Below, piece by piece: positions 26,170 to 35,261 of a stretch of DNA of 64,000 bases. Position 1 is the stretch's first letter, and each line of letters opens with the position of its first letter. The notes under the pieces were generated by a model, which searched no databases, was not told the DNA's origin, and saw only the letters and a list, made by a program, of their open reading frames with translations. Location: positions 682,001 through 746,000 of the forward strand of contig NZ_JAPDHV010000001.1 in the NCBI RefSeq assembly GCF_025971925.1, in the 5' to 3' direction. Made by a program: the position numbers and the translations under genes. The DNA is from Chryseobacterium oryctis. Lineage in GTDB: Bacteria > Bacteroidota > Bacteroidia > Flavobacteriales > Weeksellaceae.

Positions 26170-26868
26170 TTATTTTTTATTAAAAACATGAAACTCTTTA
26201 GTGAGTTCAAGATATTGGTCCGAGTATTGTCTCGGACTTTTTTCTATTACAAATTCTGATTCCGTTAATGCTTTTCCCGTTAAAGAAAATTCAAGAATCA
26301 GCCTTTTTATTTTTGAATTTTCAATCCCTTTAATATTGACTTTTCTTATTAAAAACAAATGATTTTCCCTTGCAATTTCTACAAACTCATTACCTACTTC
26401 CACAGGAATAATCACAGAAAAAACACCATTTTCAGACAATAATTTAGATGATTTGGAAATCAGTTGATTAAAGTTTAGTTCAATTGTCTGCCTTGCAACT
26501 TTATCCTTTTCCGAACCCGACTCCTCAAAATAAGGTGGATTGGAAACAATTAAGCCAAACTTACCTTCTGTTTCAAAATCTTTAAAATCCTGATGACAAT
26601 TTTTCAGCCTAGAACTAAAAGGAGAATTTTCAAAATTGATTTTAGTAAGATTTACCGCTTCTTCATTAATATCAATGCCTAAAAATTCGGCACACGAATT
26701 TCTTTGAGCCAACATCAATGAAATTAACCCGGTTCCAGTTCCAACTTCCAAAACAGAATTTACTTCATCTATACTCGCCAAAATCCCTAACAAAACCCCA
26801 TCCGTTCCCACTCGGAAAACGTCTTTCGATTGCTGAATTTCAAATTGTTTAAACTTAAATAATTTCAC
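26170..26868 (-). CDS. tRNA1(Val) (adenine37-N6)-methyltransferase, TrmN6/YfiC type
   Basis: A 232-residue class I SAM methyltransferase of the TrmN6 (YfiC) family. Early residues FKQFEIQQSKDVFRVGTDG are family-typical. SAM-binding motif I is EVGTGTGL (41-48), LGIDINEEAV is motif II, and NPPY (110-113) is the catalytic motif for N6-adenine methylation. By family it would methylate A37 in tRNA-Val. It starts one base after the stop of the histidine kinase gene, so ribE, the kinase and this gene form one minus-strand operon. It ends directly against ftsE with no gap. Confidence 0.88.
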   Translation of the reverse strand: MKLFKFKQFEIQQSKDVFRVGTDGVLLGILASIDEVNSVLEVGTGTGLISLMLAQRNSCAEFLGIDINEEAVNLTKINFENSPFSSRLKNCHQDFKDFETEGKFGLIVSNPPYFEESGSEKDKVARQTIELNFNQLISKSSKLLSENGVFSVIIPVEVGNEFVEIARENHLFLIRKVNIKGIENSKIKRLILEFSLTGKALTESEFVIEKSPRQYSDQYLELTKEFHVFNKK

Positions 26869-28323
26869 TTATAAGTTAGTAGGTAAAGTAATTGTAAACA
26901 CCGAGCCTTTTCCGACTTCTGATTTCACGGTAATCTCTCCTTTATAATCTTCAATCATTTTTCTTACCATAGACAAGCCTAGTCCCATTCCACTACTCTT
27001 TGAGGTAAAATTAGGCTCAAAAATCCTTTCATACATATTCTCAGGAATACCAATTCCGTTATCCTGAACTGAAATGATAACTCTTCTGTGATGTTGTTCT
27101 ACATCTACATTAATGATTAATTTCCTATCATCACTTTCTGCTTGTTTCGCATTGGTAACAAGATTGGTGATAATTCTAGAAAGGTAGATCCTATCCATAT
27201 TAATCATAATATTATTTTTATTAGAATGCATGAAAATGCTTTCATTATTGAAAACACGAAGAATATCTTCAACTTCTTTATTCAGATTAATAACTTCATT
27301 ATTTTTTTCAGGAAGTTTCGCAAATTCCGAAAACGCAGAAGCCACAGTAGCAATCAAATCAATCTGATCTACCATTGTCTTACTCATCTGTTTCACCCTT
27401 TCTCTTATATTTGGATCTTCGGGGTCAAATTTTCTTTCGAAATTTTGAATCGTTAACTTCATAGGCGTCAAAGGATTTTTCACTTCATGAGCTACTTGCT
27501 TCGCCATTTCACGCCACGCCTCTTCCGAAGCCTTAAAACGAAGCCTTTCTTTTTGATCCTGAATTTGGAGAATCATTCTGTTATAAGCTCTCGCCAAAGC
27601 ATTTAGCTCATCATTTTTATAGTACCTGATAGGTCGCATTTCATTTTCAAACAGAGTAATACGCGTAATCATATCTGAAAATTTCGTAATTGTTTTAGCC
27701 AGATTATTAGATGTAACCCAACTCAGCCAAATACTGAAAAGAATAAGGAAAATATCTACTAAAAGAATATATTTTACATATTTGTGAAGAACCTCTAAAT
27801 AAGCAGACTCATTATGATACAACGGAATATAAACAATCCCAATAGGCTCCAGAACATTGTTTTTCAACAACAGGTATGAAGAAGTAAAAACAGCATCTTT
27901 AGTTTGATCATACCCACGAATATCCACCCTAGCATCATTTGACAAAACTTTATTTACAATACTTACCGGTATTTGTTTTTGCTCAATTAAACTAGGATCT
28001 CTGTTTGAGAGCAAATAATTTCCTTTTAAATCATAAATAATAATGTCATGTTGGTTTATGTCTGAGATTTCAAGAATTTTACTACTCAAAACTTTGGGAA
28101 TATCCTCTGTCTGAACAACAGATCTACTTACAGCATAATCCAAATATCCCATCACCGCATTGGTCTTATCCTGCATATCTATCCTACTCTGTTCCAAAGA
28201 GTTATTTCTCAATACAAAATAAGGCACCAATGAAGAAGCCGCAACACTTAAAAGACAAACCAATAAGAAACCAAAAAACACACGGTTTCTTAAGCTGTAT
28301 CCTTTATACATATTCATTGGCAT
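26869..28323 (-). CDS. NtrY-like membrane sensor histidine kinase
   Basis: A 484-residue two-component kinase. TM1 is about 14-37, an extracytoplasmic sensor region about 38-183 and TM2 about 185-204. A HAMP-like region (about 205-258) precedes the dimerisation helix with phosphoacceptor His279 in QVAHEVKNPLTPMKL, a motif typical of the NtrY branch. The ATPase domain has the N-box NLVTNAKQ, DNGIGIP and GMGLGLSMV. Three close Met codons (28323, 28317, 28311) leave the start open by a few residues. No response regulator lies nearby, so its partner and signal are unknown. It overlaps ribE by 20 bases. Confidence 0.9.
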   Translation of the reverse strand: MPMNMYKGYSLRNRVFFGFLLVCLLSVAASSLVPYFVLRNNSLEQSRIDMQDKTNAVMGYLDYAVSRSVVQTEDIPKVLSSKILEISDINQHDIIIYDLKGNYLLSNRDPSLIEQKQIPVSIVNKVLSNDARVDIRGYDQTKDAVFTSSYLLLKNNVLEPIGIVYIPLYHNESAYLEVLHKYVKYILLVDIFLILFSIWLSWVTSNNLAKTITKFSDMITRITLFENEMRPIRYYKNDELNALARAYNRMILQIQDQKERLRFKASEEAWREMAKQVAHEVKNPLTPMKLTIQNFERKFDPEDPNIRERVKQMSKTMVDQIDLIATVASAFSEFAKLPEKNNEVINLNKEVEDILRVFNNESIFMHSNKNNIMINMDRIYLSRIITNLVTNAKQAESDDRKLIINVDVEQHHRRVIISVQDNGIGIPENMYERIFEPNFTSKSSGMGLGLSMVRKMIEDYKGEITVKSEVGKGSVFTITLPTNL

Positions 28324-28909
28324 TCTGTTTATTTGTCAATCTTGCAATATACTTACCAATTATATCGAACTCAAGATTAACTTTATCTCCGGATTTCAGA
28401 TACTGCATATTTGTAAATTCCCAAGTATAAGGTATAATTGCCACTGAAAATTGAGATTCCTCACTTTTTGCAACAGTAAGGCTAATCCCGTTTACAGTAA
28501 TTGATCCTTGGGGAACTGTTACAAAAGCCCCATCGTTTTCATATTTAATAGTAATAAAATAACTTCCGTCTTTATTTTCAATACTTACTACCTCTCCTGT
28601 TCTATCAACATGCCCCTGAACAATATGTCCGTCTAATCTACCATCCATTTTCATGCAACGTTCGAGGTTCACAACAGTTCCTACTTCCCAATTTCCAAGA
28701 TTTGTTTTTTCTAACGTTTCATTTATAGCTGTTACAACATATTTATCTCCTTCAATCTTGACAACCGTTAAACAACAACCATTATGCGCCAAGCTTTGAT
28801 CTATTTTCAATTCACTTGTAAAAGGGCAAACTAGAGTAAAATCAATGTTACTTCCATTTTTTTCAACCTTCTCAATAATCCCGACTGCTTCAATAATTCC
28901 TGTGAACAT
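28304..28909 (-). CDS. ribE: Riboflavin synthase alpha chain
   Basis: A 201-residue enzyme that dismutates two molecules of 6,7-dimethyl-8-ribityllumazine to riboflavin. It has two lumazine-binding repeats: MFTGIIEAVGII at the start, with HNGCCLTVV in repeat 1, and GHIVQGHVDRTGEV at the start of repeat 2, with SITVNGISLTV later. The length fits the trimeric enzyme. It is the first gene of a minus-strand operon with the histidine kinase and TrmN6-type gene, and is divergent from pdxA across 48 bases. There is no room for an FMN riboswitch. Confidence 0.97.
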   Translation of the reverse strand: MFTGIIEAVGIIEKVEKNGSNIDFTLVCPFTSELKIDQSLAHNGCCLTVVKIEGDKYVVTAINETLEKTNLGNWEVGTVVNLERCMKMDGRLDGHIVQGHVDRTGEVVSIENKDGSYFITIKYENDGAFVTVPQGSITVNGISLTVAKSEESQFSVAIIPYTWEFTNMQYLKSGDKVNLEFDIIGKYIARLTNKQNANEYV

Positions 28910-28921
28910 ATTATTTTTTGC

Positions 28922-28929
28922 TAAATTTG
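28922..28929 (+). promoter_or_regulatory. -7 promoter box of pdxA
   Basis: TAAATTTG matches TAnnTTTG, 28 bases before the pdxA ATG. It overlaps the leader of the divergent ribE transcript. Confidence 0.5.
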
Positions 28930-28943
28930 TAAATTATAATCTT

Positions 28944-28951
28944 CAAAGATA
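28944..28951 (-). promoter_or_regulatory. -7 promoter box of the ribE operon
   Basis: The minus strand reads TATCTTTG, a perfect match, 34 bases before the ribE ATG. The two boxes cross over in the 48-base gap, so the two transcription units probably interfere with each other. Confidence 0.6.
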
Positions 28952-28957
28952 ATCAAA

Positions 28958-30049
28958 ATGAGCCCAAAAAACCATAAAGTACGAGTAGGAATTTCAATTG
29001 GTGATTTTAATGGCATCGGTCCGGAAATCATCATGAAGTCTCTGAAAGACAAAACCATTACAGATTTTTTCACTCCTGTAATTTTTGGTTCGGGAAAACT
29101 TTTCACCTATCAGAAAAATATTTTTAAACTCAACCTAAACTTCAATTACATCAACGAGGCTTCACAAGCTCAAGGAGGAAAACTCAACATGGTAAACCTT
29201 GTGAAAGACAATGTAAATGTAGAACTAGGCACCCCTACAGAAGAATCAACCAAAATGGCAATTGATTCTCTGGAAGCAGCAACCGAAGCTTTAATAAAAG
29301 GAGATATAGATGTTCTTGTAACAGCACCAATTAATAAAGATGAAATGGTGAAAATGGGATTCAAACATGCAGGACATACAGGATATTTTGAAGAAAAATT
29401 CAATAAAAAAGGACTGATGTTTTTGGTAGCAGAAGATTTAAAAGTTGCTGTTTCTACACACCACATTCCCATTGCAAATGTTGCTGAAAACATCTCTAAA
29501 GAGAAAATAAAAAAGCAAATTAAAGCTCTAAATCAATCTTTAATTGAAGATTTCAATATTCAAAAACCAAAAATTGCTGTTTTAGGCTTAAATCCTCACG
29601 CTGGTGATGGCGGAGTAATCGGAAATGAAGAAATCGAAATAATTTCTCCGGCAATCAAAGAACTTTCAGACAACGGAGTTTTAGCCTTTGGACCTTTCCC
29701 TGCCGATAGTTTTTTCCAGCCCAATAAATACAAAAACTTTGATGCTGTATTAGCAATGTATCATGATCAAGGTTTAACACCATTTAAGACTTTAGCTTAC
29801 GAAGAAGGAGTAAATTACACAGCAGGACTTCCTTTCATCAGAACATCACCTGACCATGGAGTTGCCTATGATATTGCAGGAAAAAACATCGCTGACGAGC
29901 AAAGTTTTTCAGAAGCTATTTTTACAGCAATTAAAATATTCAAAAATAGAAGTGAATACAATGATTTAATAAATAACCGACTACAGCCAAGAAAAATGGC
30001 TATAGACAACGGAATAGATGAAGATTTACCAGAAGAAACAGAAGGCTAA
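28958..30049 (+). CDS. pdxA: 4-hydroxythreonine-4-phosphate dehydrogenase
   Basis: A 363-residue NAD(P)-dependent enzyme of the pyridoxal 5'-phosphate pathway. It oxidises 4-phosphohydroxy-threonine before ring closure by PdxJ. Family motifs are ISIGDFNGIGPEI at the N-terminus, GHTGYFEEKF, the metal-binding LNPHAGDGGVIGNEE, MYHDQGLTPFK and LPFIRTSPDHGVAYDIAG near the C-terminus. All expected His/Asp ligands are present. The length is normal. It is monocistronic or reads into the DUF177-rpmF unit, which however has its own strong promoter. Confidence 0.97.
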   Translation: MSPKNHKVRVGISIGDFNGIGPEIIMKSLKDKTITDFFTPVIFGSGKLFTYQKNIFKLNLNFNYINEASQAQGGKLNMVNLVKDNVNVELGTPTEESTKMAIDSLEAATEALIKGDIDVLVTAPINKDEMVKMGFKHAGHTGYFEEKFNKKGLMFLVAEDLKVAVSTHHIPIANVAENISKEKIKKQIKALNQSLIEDFNIQKPKIAVLGLNPHAGDGGVIGNEEIEIISPAIKELSDNGVLAFGPFPADSFFQPNKYKNFDAVLAMYHDQGLTPFKTLAYEEGVNYTAGLPFIRTSPDHGVAYDIAGKNIADEQSFSEAIFTAIKIFKNRSEYNDLINNRLQPRKMAIDNGIDEDLPEETEG

Positions 30050-30089
30050 ATCTTTGAAACAAATTTTAATTAATTTGTTATAGAATTTA

Positions 30090-30120
30090 TTTGTTATTAT
30101 AAAAAAAATGCATATTTTTG
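30090..30120 (+). promoter_or_regulatory. Complete -33/-7 promoter of the DUF177-rpmF unit
   Basis: TTTG (30090-30093) is followed after 19 bases by TATTTTTG (30113-30120). The ATG at 30133 follows 12 bases later. The box shows that an in-frame ATG at 30118, which would overlap it, is not the real start. Confidence 0.82.
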
Positions 30121-30132
30121 CACACTCATTTT

Positions 30133-30657
30133 ATGGACAAGTTAAGAAACTATGATATAAGTTTTTCCGGATTAAAAACCGGTAAACACGAGTTCAAGTT
30201 TGAGATAGATAAAGAGTTCTTTCAATTATTTGATACTGAGCAGGAATTTACAAATCCTAAAATTACAGTAGATGTTTTACTTGATAAGCACACTACTTTT
30301 TTAGAATTTAAGATAAAAACTCATGGAATGGTAGAATTAGTTTGTGATATTACGAACGAAAACTTCAACCATTCTATTGAAAACCAGATTAAAGTTTTGG
30401 TAAAATTTGGTGAGGAATACGATGACAGCGAAGAAGATGTAATTACCATTCCGACCAACGACCACGCTTTTAATATCGCACAATTGATTTACGAAAATGT
30501 GGTACTTTCAATTCCAATGAAAAAACTATCACCCAACGTAAGCGATGAAGATTTGGAAATTCTTGACAAGTTCAGCCCGAAAGAAACAGAAGAAGAGGAA
30601 GAACATGAAACCGACCCAAGATGGGACGCTTTAAAAAATTTAAAAAATAAAAATTAA
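30133..30657 (+). CDS. DUF177 (YceD-like) protein
   Basis: A 174-residue soluble acidic protein of the DUF177/YceD family. Members are nearly always encoded directly upstream of rpmF and are linked to 23S rRNA accumulation and ribosome assembly in plants and bacteria. It begins MDKLRNYDISFSGLKTG, has a central EFKIKTHGMVELVCDITNENF segment with the single conserved Cys, and a charged, Glu-rich C-terminal tail (EEEEEHETDPRWDALKNL) that is typical of the family. The start at 30133 is preferred over 30118, which lies inside the promoter. rpmF follows 59 bases downstream after a hairpin. Confidence 0.93.
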   Translation: MDKLRNYDISFSGLKTGKHEFKFEIDKEFFQLFDTEQEFTNPKITVDVLLDKHTTFLEFKIKTHGMVELVCDITNENFNHSIENQIKVLVKFGEEYDDSEEDVITIPTNDHAFNIAQLIYENVVLSIPMKKLSPNVSDEDLEILDKFSPKETEEEEEHETDPRWDALKNLKNKN

Positions 30658-30667
30658 ATAGTTTAAT

Positions 30668-30688
30668 GATGAGATGATGAATCTCATC
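30668..30688 (+). promoter_or_regulatory. Hairpin in the DUF177-rpmF spacer
   Basis: GATGAGAT (30668-30675) pairs perfectly with ATCTCATC (30681-30688) across a 5-base loop. It is not followed by a T-run and lies 28 bases before the rpmF ATG, so it is more likely an RNA-processing or translational control element than a terminator. The role is inferred. Confidence 0.45.
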
Positions 30689-30716
30689 GCTCATCAATTA
30701 AAAAAGTTATTACAAA

Positions 30717-30920
30717 ATGGCACATCCAAAGAGAAGACAATCGTCTACAAGAAGAGATAAGAGAAGAACTCACTACAAAGCTGTAGTTCCTCAATTAGCT
30801 AAAGATGCAACAACAGGAGAGCTTCACCTTTATCACAGAGCTCACTGGCATGAAGGAAAACTTTACTACAGAGGAAAAGTAGTACTAGAAAAAGAAGTAG
30901 CAACTACTGAAGAAAACTAA
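30717..30920 (+). CDS. rpmF: Large ribosomal subunit protein bL32
   Basis: A 67-residue ribosomal protein of the 50S subunit. It begins [19 protein letters not shown], the standard bL32 signature. The C-terminal half lacks the four zinc-ligand cysteines of some bL32 versions, so it is the Cys-free form. It follows the DUF177 gene and is followed by an intrinsic terminator. Confidence 0.97.
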   Translation: MAHPKRRQSSTRRDKRRTHYKAVVPQLAKDATTGELHLYHRAHWHEGKLYYRGKVVLEKEVATTEEN

Positions 30921-30955
30921 GAGTCGTTTTCACCGAAAAACACTCGTTTTAATAC

Positions 30956-30994
30956 AAAAACCGCTCAATTTTGATAAAATTTGGCGGTTTTTTG
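30956..30994 (+). terminator. Intrinsic terminator after rpmF
   Basis: AAAAACCGC (30956-30964) pairs with GCGGTTTTT (30984-30992), and the loop itself folds further (CAATTTTgataAAATTTG). A T-run follows. The accB promoter overlaps its 3' edge. Confidence 0.85.
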
Positions 30995-31023
30995 TTGTTT
31001 TTTACGTTTTTTTGGTATCTTTG
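30995..31023 (+). promoter_or_regulatory. Promoter of accB
   Basis: TTG (30995-30997) is followed after 18 bases by TATCTTTG (31016-31023), with the accB ATG at 31047. It starts inside the T-run of the rpmF terminator. Confidence 0.75.
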
Positions 31024-31046
31024 GCACAAAATCAAATATCAAATTT

Positions 31047-31523
31047 ATGGACATTAAAGACATACAAAATCTTATTAAGTTTGTATCAAAAGCTGAGGTT
31101 TCTGAAGTGAAATATAAAACTAAAGATTTCGAAATTACTATTAAAACTCCATTAGCTGGAAGTGAAGTTGCTTACGCTCAACCTGCTGTTTATCACACAG
31201 CGCCTCAACCAGCTGCCGCTCCGGCTGTAACTCCTGCTGCCGCTCCAGCTGAAAAAGCTGCTCCAGCATCTGATGATAGCAAATATATTACTATTAAATC
31301 TCCAATGATTGGAACTTTCTACAGAAAACCGGCTCCAGACAAAGATGTGTTTGTAAACGTTGGTGATGAAGTTTCTAACGGAAAAGTTGTTTGTGTAATT
31401 GAAGCAATGAAGTTATTCAACCAAATCGAATCTGAAGTAAGCGGAAAAATCGTTAAAATTTTAGTAGACGACGCTACGCCTGTAGAATACGATCAACCAT
31501 TATTCTTAGTAGATCCATCTTAA
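31047..31523 (+). CDS. accB: Biotin carboxyl carrier protein of acetyl-CoA carboxylase
   Basis: A 158-residue carrier subunit of acetyl-CoA carboxylase, the first step of fatty-acid synthesis. An in-frame extension back to 30981 runs through the promoter, so ATG 31047 is the start. An N-terminal domain (1-40, MDIKDIQNLIKFVSK) is followed by an Ala/Pro linker (about 45-76) and the biotinyl domain, with Lys122 in VIEAMKLFNQIES as the biotin site. accC follows after a 92-base spacer with repeats. Confidence 0.96.
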   Translation: MDIKDIQNLIKFVSKAEVSEVKYKTKDFEITIKTPLAGSEVAYAQPAVYHTAPQPAAAPAVTPAAAPAEKAAPASDDSKYITIKSPMIGTFYRKPAPDKDVFVNVGDEVSNGKVVCVIEAMKLFNQIESEVSGKIVKILVDDATPVEYDQPLFLVDPS

Positions 31524-31612
31524 TTTAGGTTACAGTTTTTAGGTTGCAGAATAAAAAATGTTTTGCAGACTTAATTTTCTAGTACCTACTACCTATAACC
31601 TAAAATCTAAAA
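31524..31612 (+). repeat. Degenerate TTTAGGTT / AACCTAAA inverted repeat between accB and accC
   Basis: The 92-base spacer has two copies of TTTAGGTT-type words on the left (near 31524 and 31537-31545, TTTTAGGTT) and inverted AACCTAAAA (31597-31605) plus ACCTACTACCT on the right. The outer words can form a long-loop stem. Similar low-complexity AGGT words are seen in flavobacterial spacers. It could affect accB to accC read-through. Confidence 0.5.
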
Positions 31613-31615
31613 AAG

Positions 31616-32971
31616 ATGTTCAAAAAAATATTAATTGCCAATCGTGGCGAAATTGCAATGCGTATTCTTCGTACTTGCAAAGAAATGGGAATAAAAACCG
31701 TTGCAGTATATTCCACTGCCGATAAAGACAGTCTTCATGTAAGATTTGCTGACGAAGCTGTTTGTATTGGTCCTGCAATGAGTAAAGACTCTTATCTAAA
31801 AATCCCTAACATTATTGCAGCTGCAGAAATTACCAATGCAGATGCTATTCACCCAGGTTATGGATTTTTATCTGAAAATGCTAATTTTTCTAGAATCTGT
31901 CAGAAAAACAACATCAAATTTATCGGTGCCTCTCCTGAACAAATCGAAAAAATGGGAGATAAAGCAAACGCTAAAGCGACCATGAAAGCCGCAGGAGTAC
32001 CTTGTGTTCCAGGTTCTGATGGTTTGATAGAATCTTACGAACAAGCTGTAAAAATTGCTGAAGAAACAGGATATCCTGTAATGATTAAAGCAACTGCCGG
32101 TGGTGGTGGAAAAGGAATGAGAGCCGTATGGAAAGCTGAAGACCTTAAAGATCACTGGGAATCTGCAATTCAGGAGGCCGTGGCTGCATTCGGAAACGGC
32201 GGCATGTACATGGAAAAACTGATTGAAGAGCCAAGACATATTGAAATTCAGGTTGCTGGTGACCAATTTGGTAAAGCTTGCCACCTTTCAGAAAGAGACT
32301 GCTCCGTACAAAGAAGAAATCAAAAATTAACAGAAGAAACTCCTTCTCCTTTCATGACAGACGAACTTCGTGAAAAAATGGGTGAAGCAGCAGTAAAAGC
32401 TGCCGAATTCATCGGATATGAAGGTGTGGGAACTATCGAATTCCTTGTAGATAAACACAGAAATTTCTATTTCATGGAAATGAATACAAGAATTCAGGTA
32501 GAACATCCTATTACTGAACAGGTAATTGATTATGATCTAATCAGAGAACAAATTCTTTTAGCTGCAGGAACCCCTATTTCAGGAATTAATTATTATCCTA
32601 AATTACATTCAATTGAATGTAGAATCAATGCTGAAGATCCTTACGCTGACTTCAGACCATCTCCAGGAAAAATTACAGGATTAAACATTCCTGGCGGACA
32701 CGGAATCAGAGTAGATACTCACGTTTATTCAGGATATACTATTCCTTCTAACTACGATTCAATGATTGCGAAATTAATCACGACAGCACAAACTCGTGAA
32801 GAAGCTATAGCTAAAATGAAGCGTGCATTGGAAGAGTTCTACATTGAAGGTGTAAAAACAACAATTCCTTTCCATAGACAACTGATGGATAACGAAGATT
32901 ATCTTGCAGGAAACTATACTACGAAATTCATGGAAGATTTTGTAATGGATAGAAAATATGAAAATCACTAA
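31616..32971 (+). CDS. accC: Acetyl-CoA carboxylase, biotin carboxylase subunit
   Basis: A 451-residue ATP-grasp enzyme that carboxylates biotin on AccB using bicarbonate. It starts [21 protein letters not shown], the family signature. Other motifs are [14 protein letters not shown], the glycine-rich ATP loop [28 protein letters not shown], and the Mg-ligand region [26 protein letters not shown] with the catalytic Glu-Arg-Lys set. The C-terminal domain is complete. It forms an operon with accB; the carboxyltransferase gene accA is 9 kb away at 42254. Confidence 0.97.
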   Translation: MFKKILIANRGEIAMRILRTCKEMGIKTVAVYSTADKDSLHVRFADEAVCIGPAMSKDSYLKIPNIIAAAEITNADAIHPGYGFLSENANFSRICQKNNIKFIGASPEQIEKMGDKANAKATMKAAGVPCVPGSDGLIESYEQAVKIAEETGYPVMIKATAGGGGKGMRAVWKAEDLKDHWESAIQEAVAAFGNGGMYMEKLIEEPRHIEIQVAGDQFGKACHLSERDCSVQRRNQKLTEETPSPFMTDELREKMGEAAVKAAEFIGYEGVGTIEFLVDKHRNFYFMEMNTRIQVEHPITEQVIDYDLIREQILLAAGTPISGINYYPKLHSIECRINAEDPYADFRPSPGKITGLNIPGGHGIRVDTHVYSGYTIPSNYDSMIAKLITTAQTREEAIAKMKRALEEFYIEGVKTTIPFHRQLMDNEDYLAGNYTTKFMEDFVMDRKYENH

Positions 32972-32995
32972 TAAAAGTTTTAAAAAAACATTATA

Positions 32996-33025
32996 AAAAC
33001 AGCTCCAAATTTGGAGCTGTTTTTT
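32996..33025 (+). terminator. Intrinsic terminator after accC
   Basis: A 28-base perfect palindrome, arms AAAACAGCTCCAAA (32996-33009) and TTTGGAGCTGTTTT (33010-33023), followed by T residues. It clearly ends the accBC operon. The gap up to 33184 shows no further gene. Confidence 0.92.
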
Positions 33026-33184
33026 GCTAAATCTATTTTGACTTATTTTGAAGATATAATAACTGCCAACTTCTATTAAGCTACACAAGATATCTAATTC
33101 AACACTCCTCAACACCAAAAATACACTTTCAATTCAGCTATCTTCAATATCAGACTTCTGTATAATGATGTCATTAATAATACT

Positions 33185-33192
33185 TAAATTTG
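33185..33192 (+). promoter_or_regulatory. -7 promoter box of rocD
   Basis: TAAATTTG matches TAnnTTTG, 15 bases before the rocD ATG at 33208. No -33 TTG was found at the standard distance. Confidence 0.5.
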
Positions 33193-33207
33193 TAAAAACC
33201 AAAATTT

Positions 33208-34449
33208 ATGTCAGCAGTAGAAACATCAAAAAACTCACAGTATTTTATAGACCTTGAAGACAAACACGGAGCACACAATTACCACCCTCTTCCTGTAGTG
33301 TTAGACAAAGGAGAAGGCGTATTCGTTTGGGATGTAGAAGGAAAGAAATACTATGATTTTCTTTCTGCATATTCTGCTGTAAATCAAGGGCATTCTCACC
33401 CAAAAATTGTAACCGCTTTAATTGAACAGGCTCAAAAGTTAGCGTTAACATCAAGAGCATTTTACAACTCAAAATTGGGAGAATACGAACAAAAAATCAC
33501 TTCACTTTTCGGATTTGATAAAGTTTTACCAATGAATTCGGGTGCTGAAGCTGTAGAAACTGCAGTAAAATTAGCTAGAAAATGGAGCTATGAAGTAAAA
33601 GGAATCTCTGAAAATGCAGCAAAAATAATTGTTTGTGAAAATAATTTCCACGGAAGAACAACCACCATCGTTTCTTTCTCAAATGATCCCGATGCCAATC
33701 AAAATTACGGACCGTTCACACCGGGGTTTGTAAAAATTCCTTATAATGACATCAATGCTTTAGAAGCTATTTTAGCTCAAGATGCTCAAAATATTGCTGC
33801 ATTTTTAGTTGAACCGATTCAAGGAGAGGCCGGCGTGTATGTTCCAGATGAAAACTTCCTTAAAAATGCTTCTGAACTTTGTAAAAAACATAATGTTCTT
33901 TTCATTGCTGATGAAGTACAAACAGGTATTGCGAGAACTGGAAAACTTATTGCTTGTCATCATGAAAATGTTCAACCGGATATTTTAATTTTAGGAAAAG
34001 CACTTTCAGGCGGGATGTATCCTGTTTCTGCAGTTTTGGCTAATGATAACATTATGAACGTTATTAAACCAGGTCAACACGGTTCTACCTTTGGAGGAAA
34101 CCCAATTGCATGTGCCGTTGCAATTGCAGCATTAGAGGTTGTTGAGAATGAAAAATTATCTGAAAGAGCTGAAGAACTAGGAAAACTTTTCAGAGCAGAA
34201 ATTGAAAAGGTAATCGAAAAAACAGACCTTATTACAAAAGTAAGAGGAAAAGGATTGTTGAACGCAATTTTGATTAATGATACTCCCGAAAGTTCTACAG
34301 CCTGGAATCTTTGCTTACAATTAAAAGAAAACGGACTCCTAGCAAAACCAACTCATGGAAATATCATAAGACTTGCTCCACCATTGGTAATTACAGAAGA
34401 GCAATTATTAGATTGTGTAAGAATAATCGAGAAAACGATTTTAGGCTAA
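33208..34449 (+). CDS. rocD: Ornithine aminotransferase
   Basis: A 413-residue PLP-dependent class III aminotransferase that converts ornithine and 2-oxoglutarate to glutamate semialdehyde and glutamate. [16 protein letters not shown] is the PLP-phosphate region, [17 protein letters not shown] follows, [10 protein letters not shown] and [14 protein letters not shown] carry the PLP-ring contacts, and the Schiff-base Lys is Lys264 in [32 protein letters not shown] completes the set. This order and length fit ornithine aminotransferase well; acetylornithine aminotransferase is the main alternative but is less likely. The polysaccharide cluster starts 12 bases downstream. Confidence 0.95.
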   Translation: MSAVETSKNSQYFIDLEDKHGAHNYHPLPVVLDKGEGVFVWDVEGKKYYDFLSAYSAVNQGHSHPKIVTALIEQAQKLALTSRAFYNSKLGEYEQKITSLFGFDKVLPMNSGAEAVETAVKLARKWSYEVKGISENAAKIIVCENNFHGRTTTIVSFSNDPDANQNYGPFTPGFVKIPYNDINALEAILAQDAQNIAAFLVEPIQGEAGVYVPDENFLKNASELCKKHNVLFIADEVQTGIARTGKLIACHHENVQPDILILGKALSGGMYPVSAVLANDNIMNVIKPGQHGSTFGGNPIACAVAIAALEVVENEKLSERAEELGKLFRAEIEKVIEKTDLITKVRGKGLLNAILINDTPESSTAWNLCLQLKENGLLAKPTHGNIIRLAPPLVITEEQLLDCVRIIEKTILG

Positions 34450-34461
34450 ATAGAATAGATT

Positions 34462-35259
34462 TTGGTAGATATTATTATTCCAATATATAAAAACATCCCT
34501 GATGATGACGATATAATTTCGCTCAATCAAGTGTTTCACATTTTAAGCAATTATCAAATCACTTTTATACACCCTAAAAGTTTAGATATTAGTGCTTATA
34601 AAAAATTTGGTTCTTCGTTTGTTGATTTTGATGATGTTTATTTTAAAAATATATACGGGTATAATAAATTAATGATGAATTTAAATTTTTATAACAAATT
34701 TTCACAAAAATATATATTAGTTTATCAAACCGATTGTTTTGTTTTTAAAGACGAACTGATGTATTGGTGCCAAAAGGATTTCGATTATATTGGAGCCCCT
34801 TGGATAAGAAGTTCAGAAAAAATTCCTTTTCTTAAATTAATTTTAGAGAAAACTACATCAAGTTTTAAGGCATTTATTAATTTTAAAGGAAATGGAAAAT
34901 GGCAAAAAGATAAATCTCTTTTATTCAATAATGTAGGAAACGGTGGTTTTTCACTTAGAAAAAGAGAAAAGTTTATCGAAATACTGGAAAAACTACCTGA
35001 AGTAGTAGACATTTACCTAAATAGGAAAAACTCTGGAGAGTTTTATGCTGAAGATGTATTTTTCAGTATTGAGCCAGAAAGAAATAATATTCCTTTTTCA
35101 AAACCAAATTATAAAGAAGCTTGCCTTTTCTCAATTGAAAACAAACAAGGAAAAGCTTTAGAAATCAATAAGGGACAGCTCCCCTTTGGCTGTCATAGAT
35201 GGACAAAAAAAAAGGATTTTTGGAGAGATATTTTCAAAAAATTTAATGCTAATATATAA
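34462..35259 (+). CDS. DUF5672 protein, putative glycosyltransferase
   Basis: A 265-residue protein with a TTG start codon; the first ATG is about 70 codons inside, past conserved strand 1 (VDIIIPIYKNIPDDDD), so TTG is real. DUF5672 features are LVYQTDCFVFKDEL, FDYIGAPW and NVGNGGFSLRKREKFIEIL, a segment shared with GT-A-like glycosyltransferases. The EFYAEDVFFS motif follows and the end has LPFGCHRW. The sugar is unknown. It is the first gene of a tight polysaccharide cluster with gaps of 2 bases or less, and overlaps, to the next five genes. Confidence 0.85.
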   Translation: MVDIIIPIYKNIPDDDDIISLNQVFHILSNYQITFIHPKSLDISAYKKFGSSFVDFDDVYFKNIYGYNKLMMNLNFYNKFSQKYILVYQTDCFVFKDELMYWCQKDFDYIGAPWIRSSEKIPFLKLILEKTTSSFKAFINFKGNGKWQKDKSLLFNNVGNGGFSLRKREKFIEILEKLPEVVDIYLNRKNSGEFYAEDVFFSIEPERNNIPFSKPNYKEACLFSIENKQGKALEINKGQLPFGCHRWTKKKDFWRDIFKKFNANI

Positions 35260-35261
35260 GT

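Noticed and set aside
28910..28957. FMN riboswitch upstream of ribE
   Set aside because: Only 48 bases separate ribE and pdxA, too short for an FMN aptamer, and no conserved aptamer segment is seen.
30981..31046. N-terminal extension of accB
   Set aside because: It runs through the rpmF terminator and the accB promoter box and encodes no biotin-carrier sequence.
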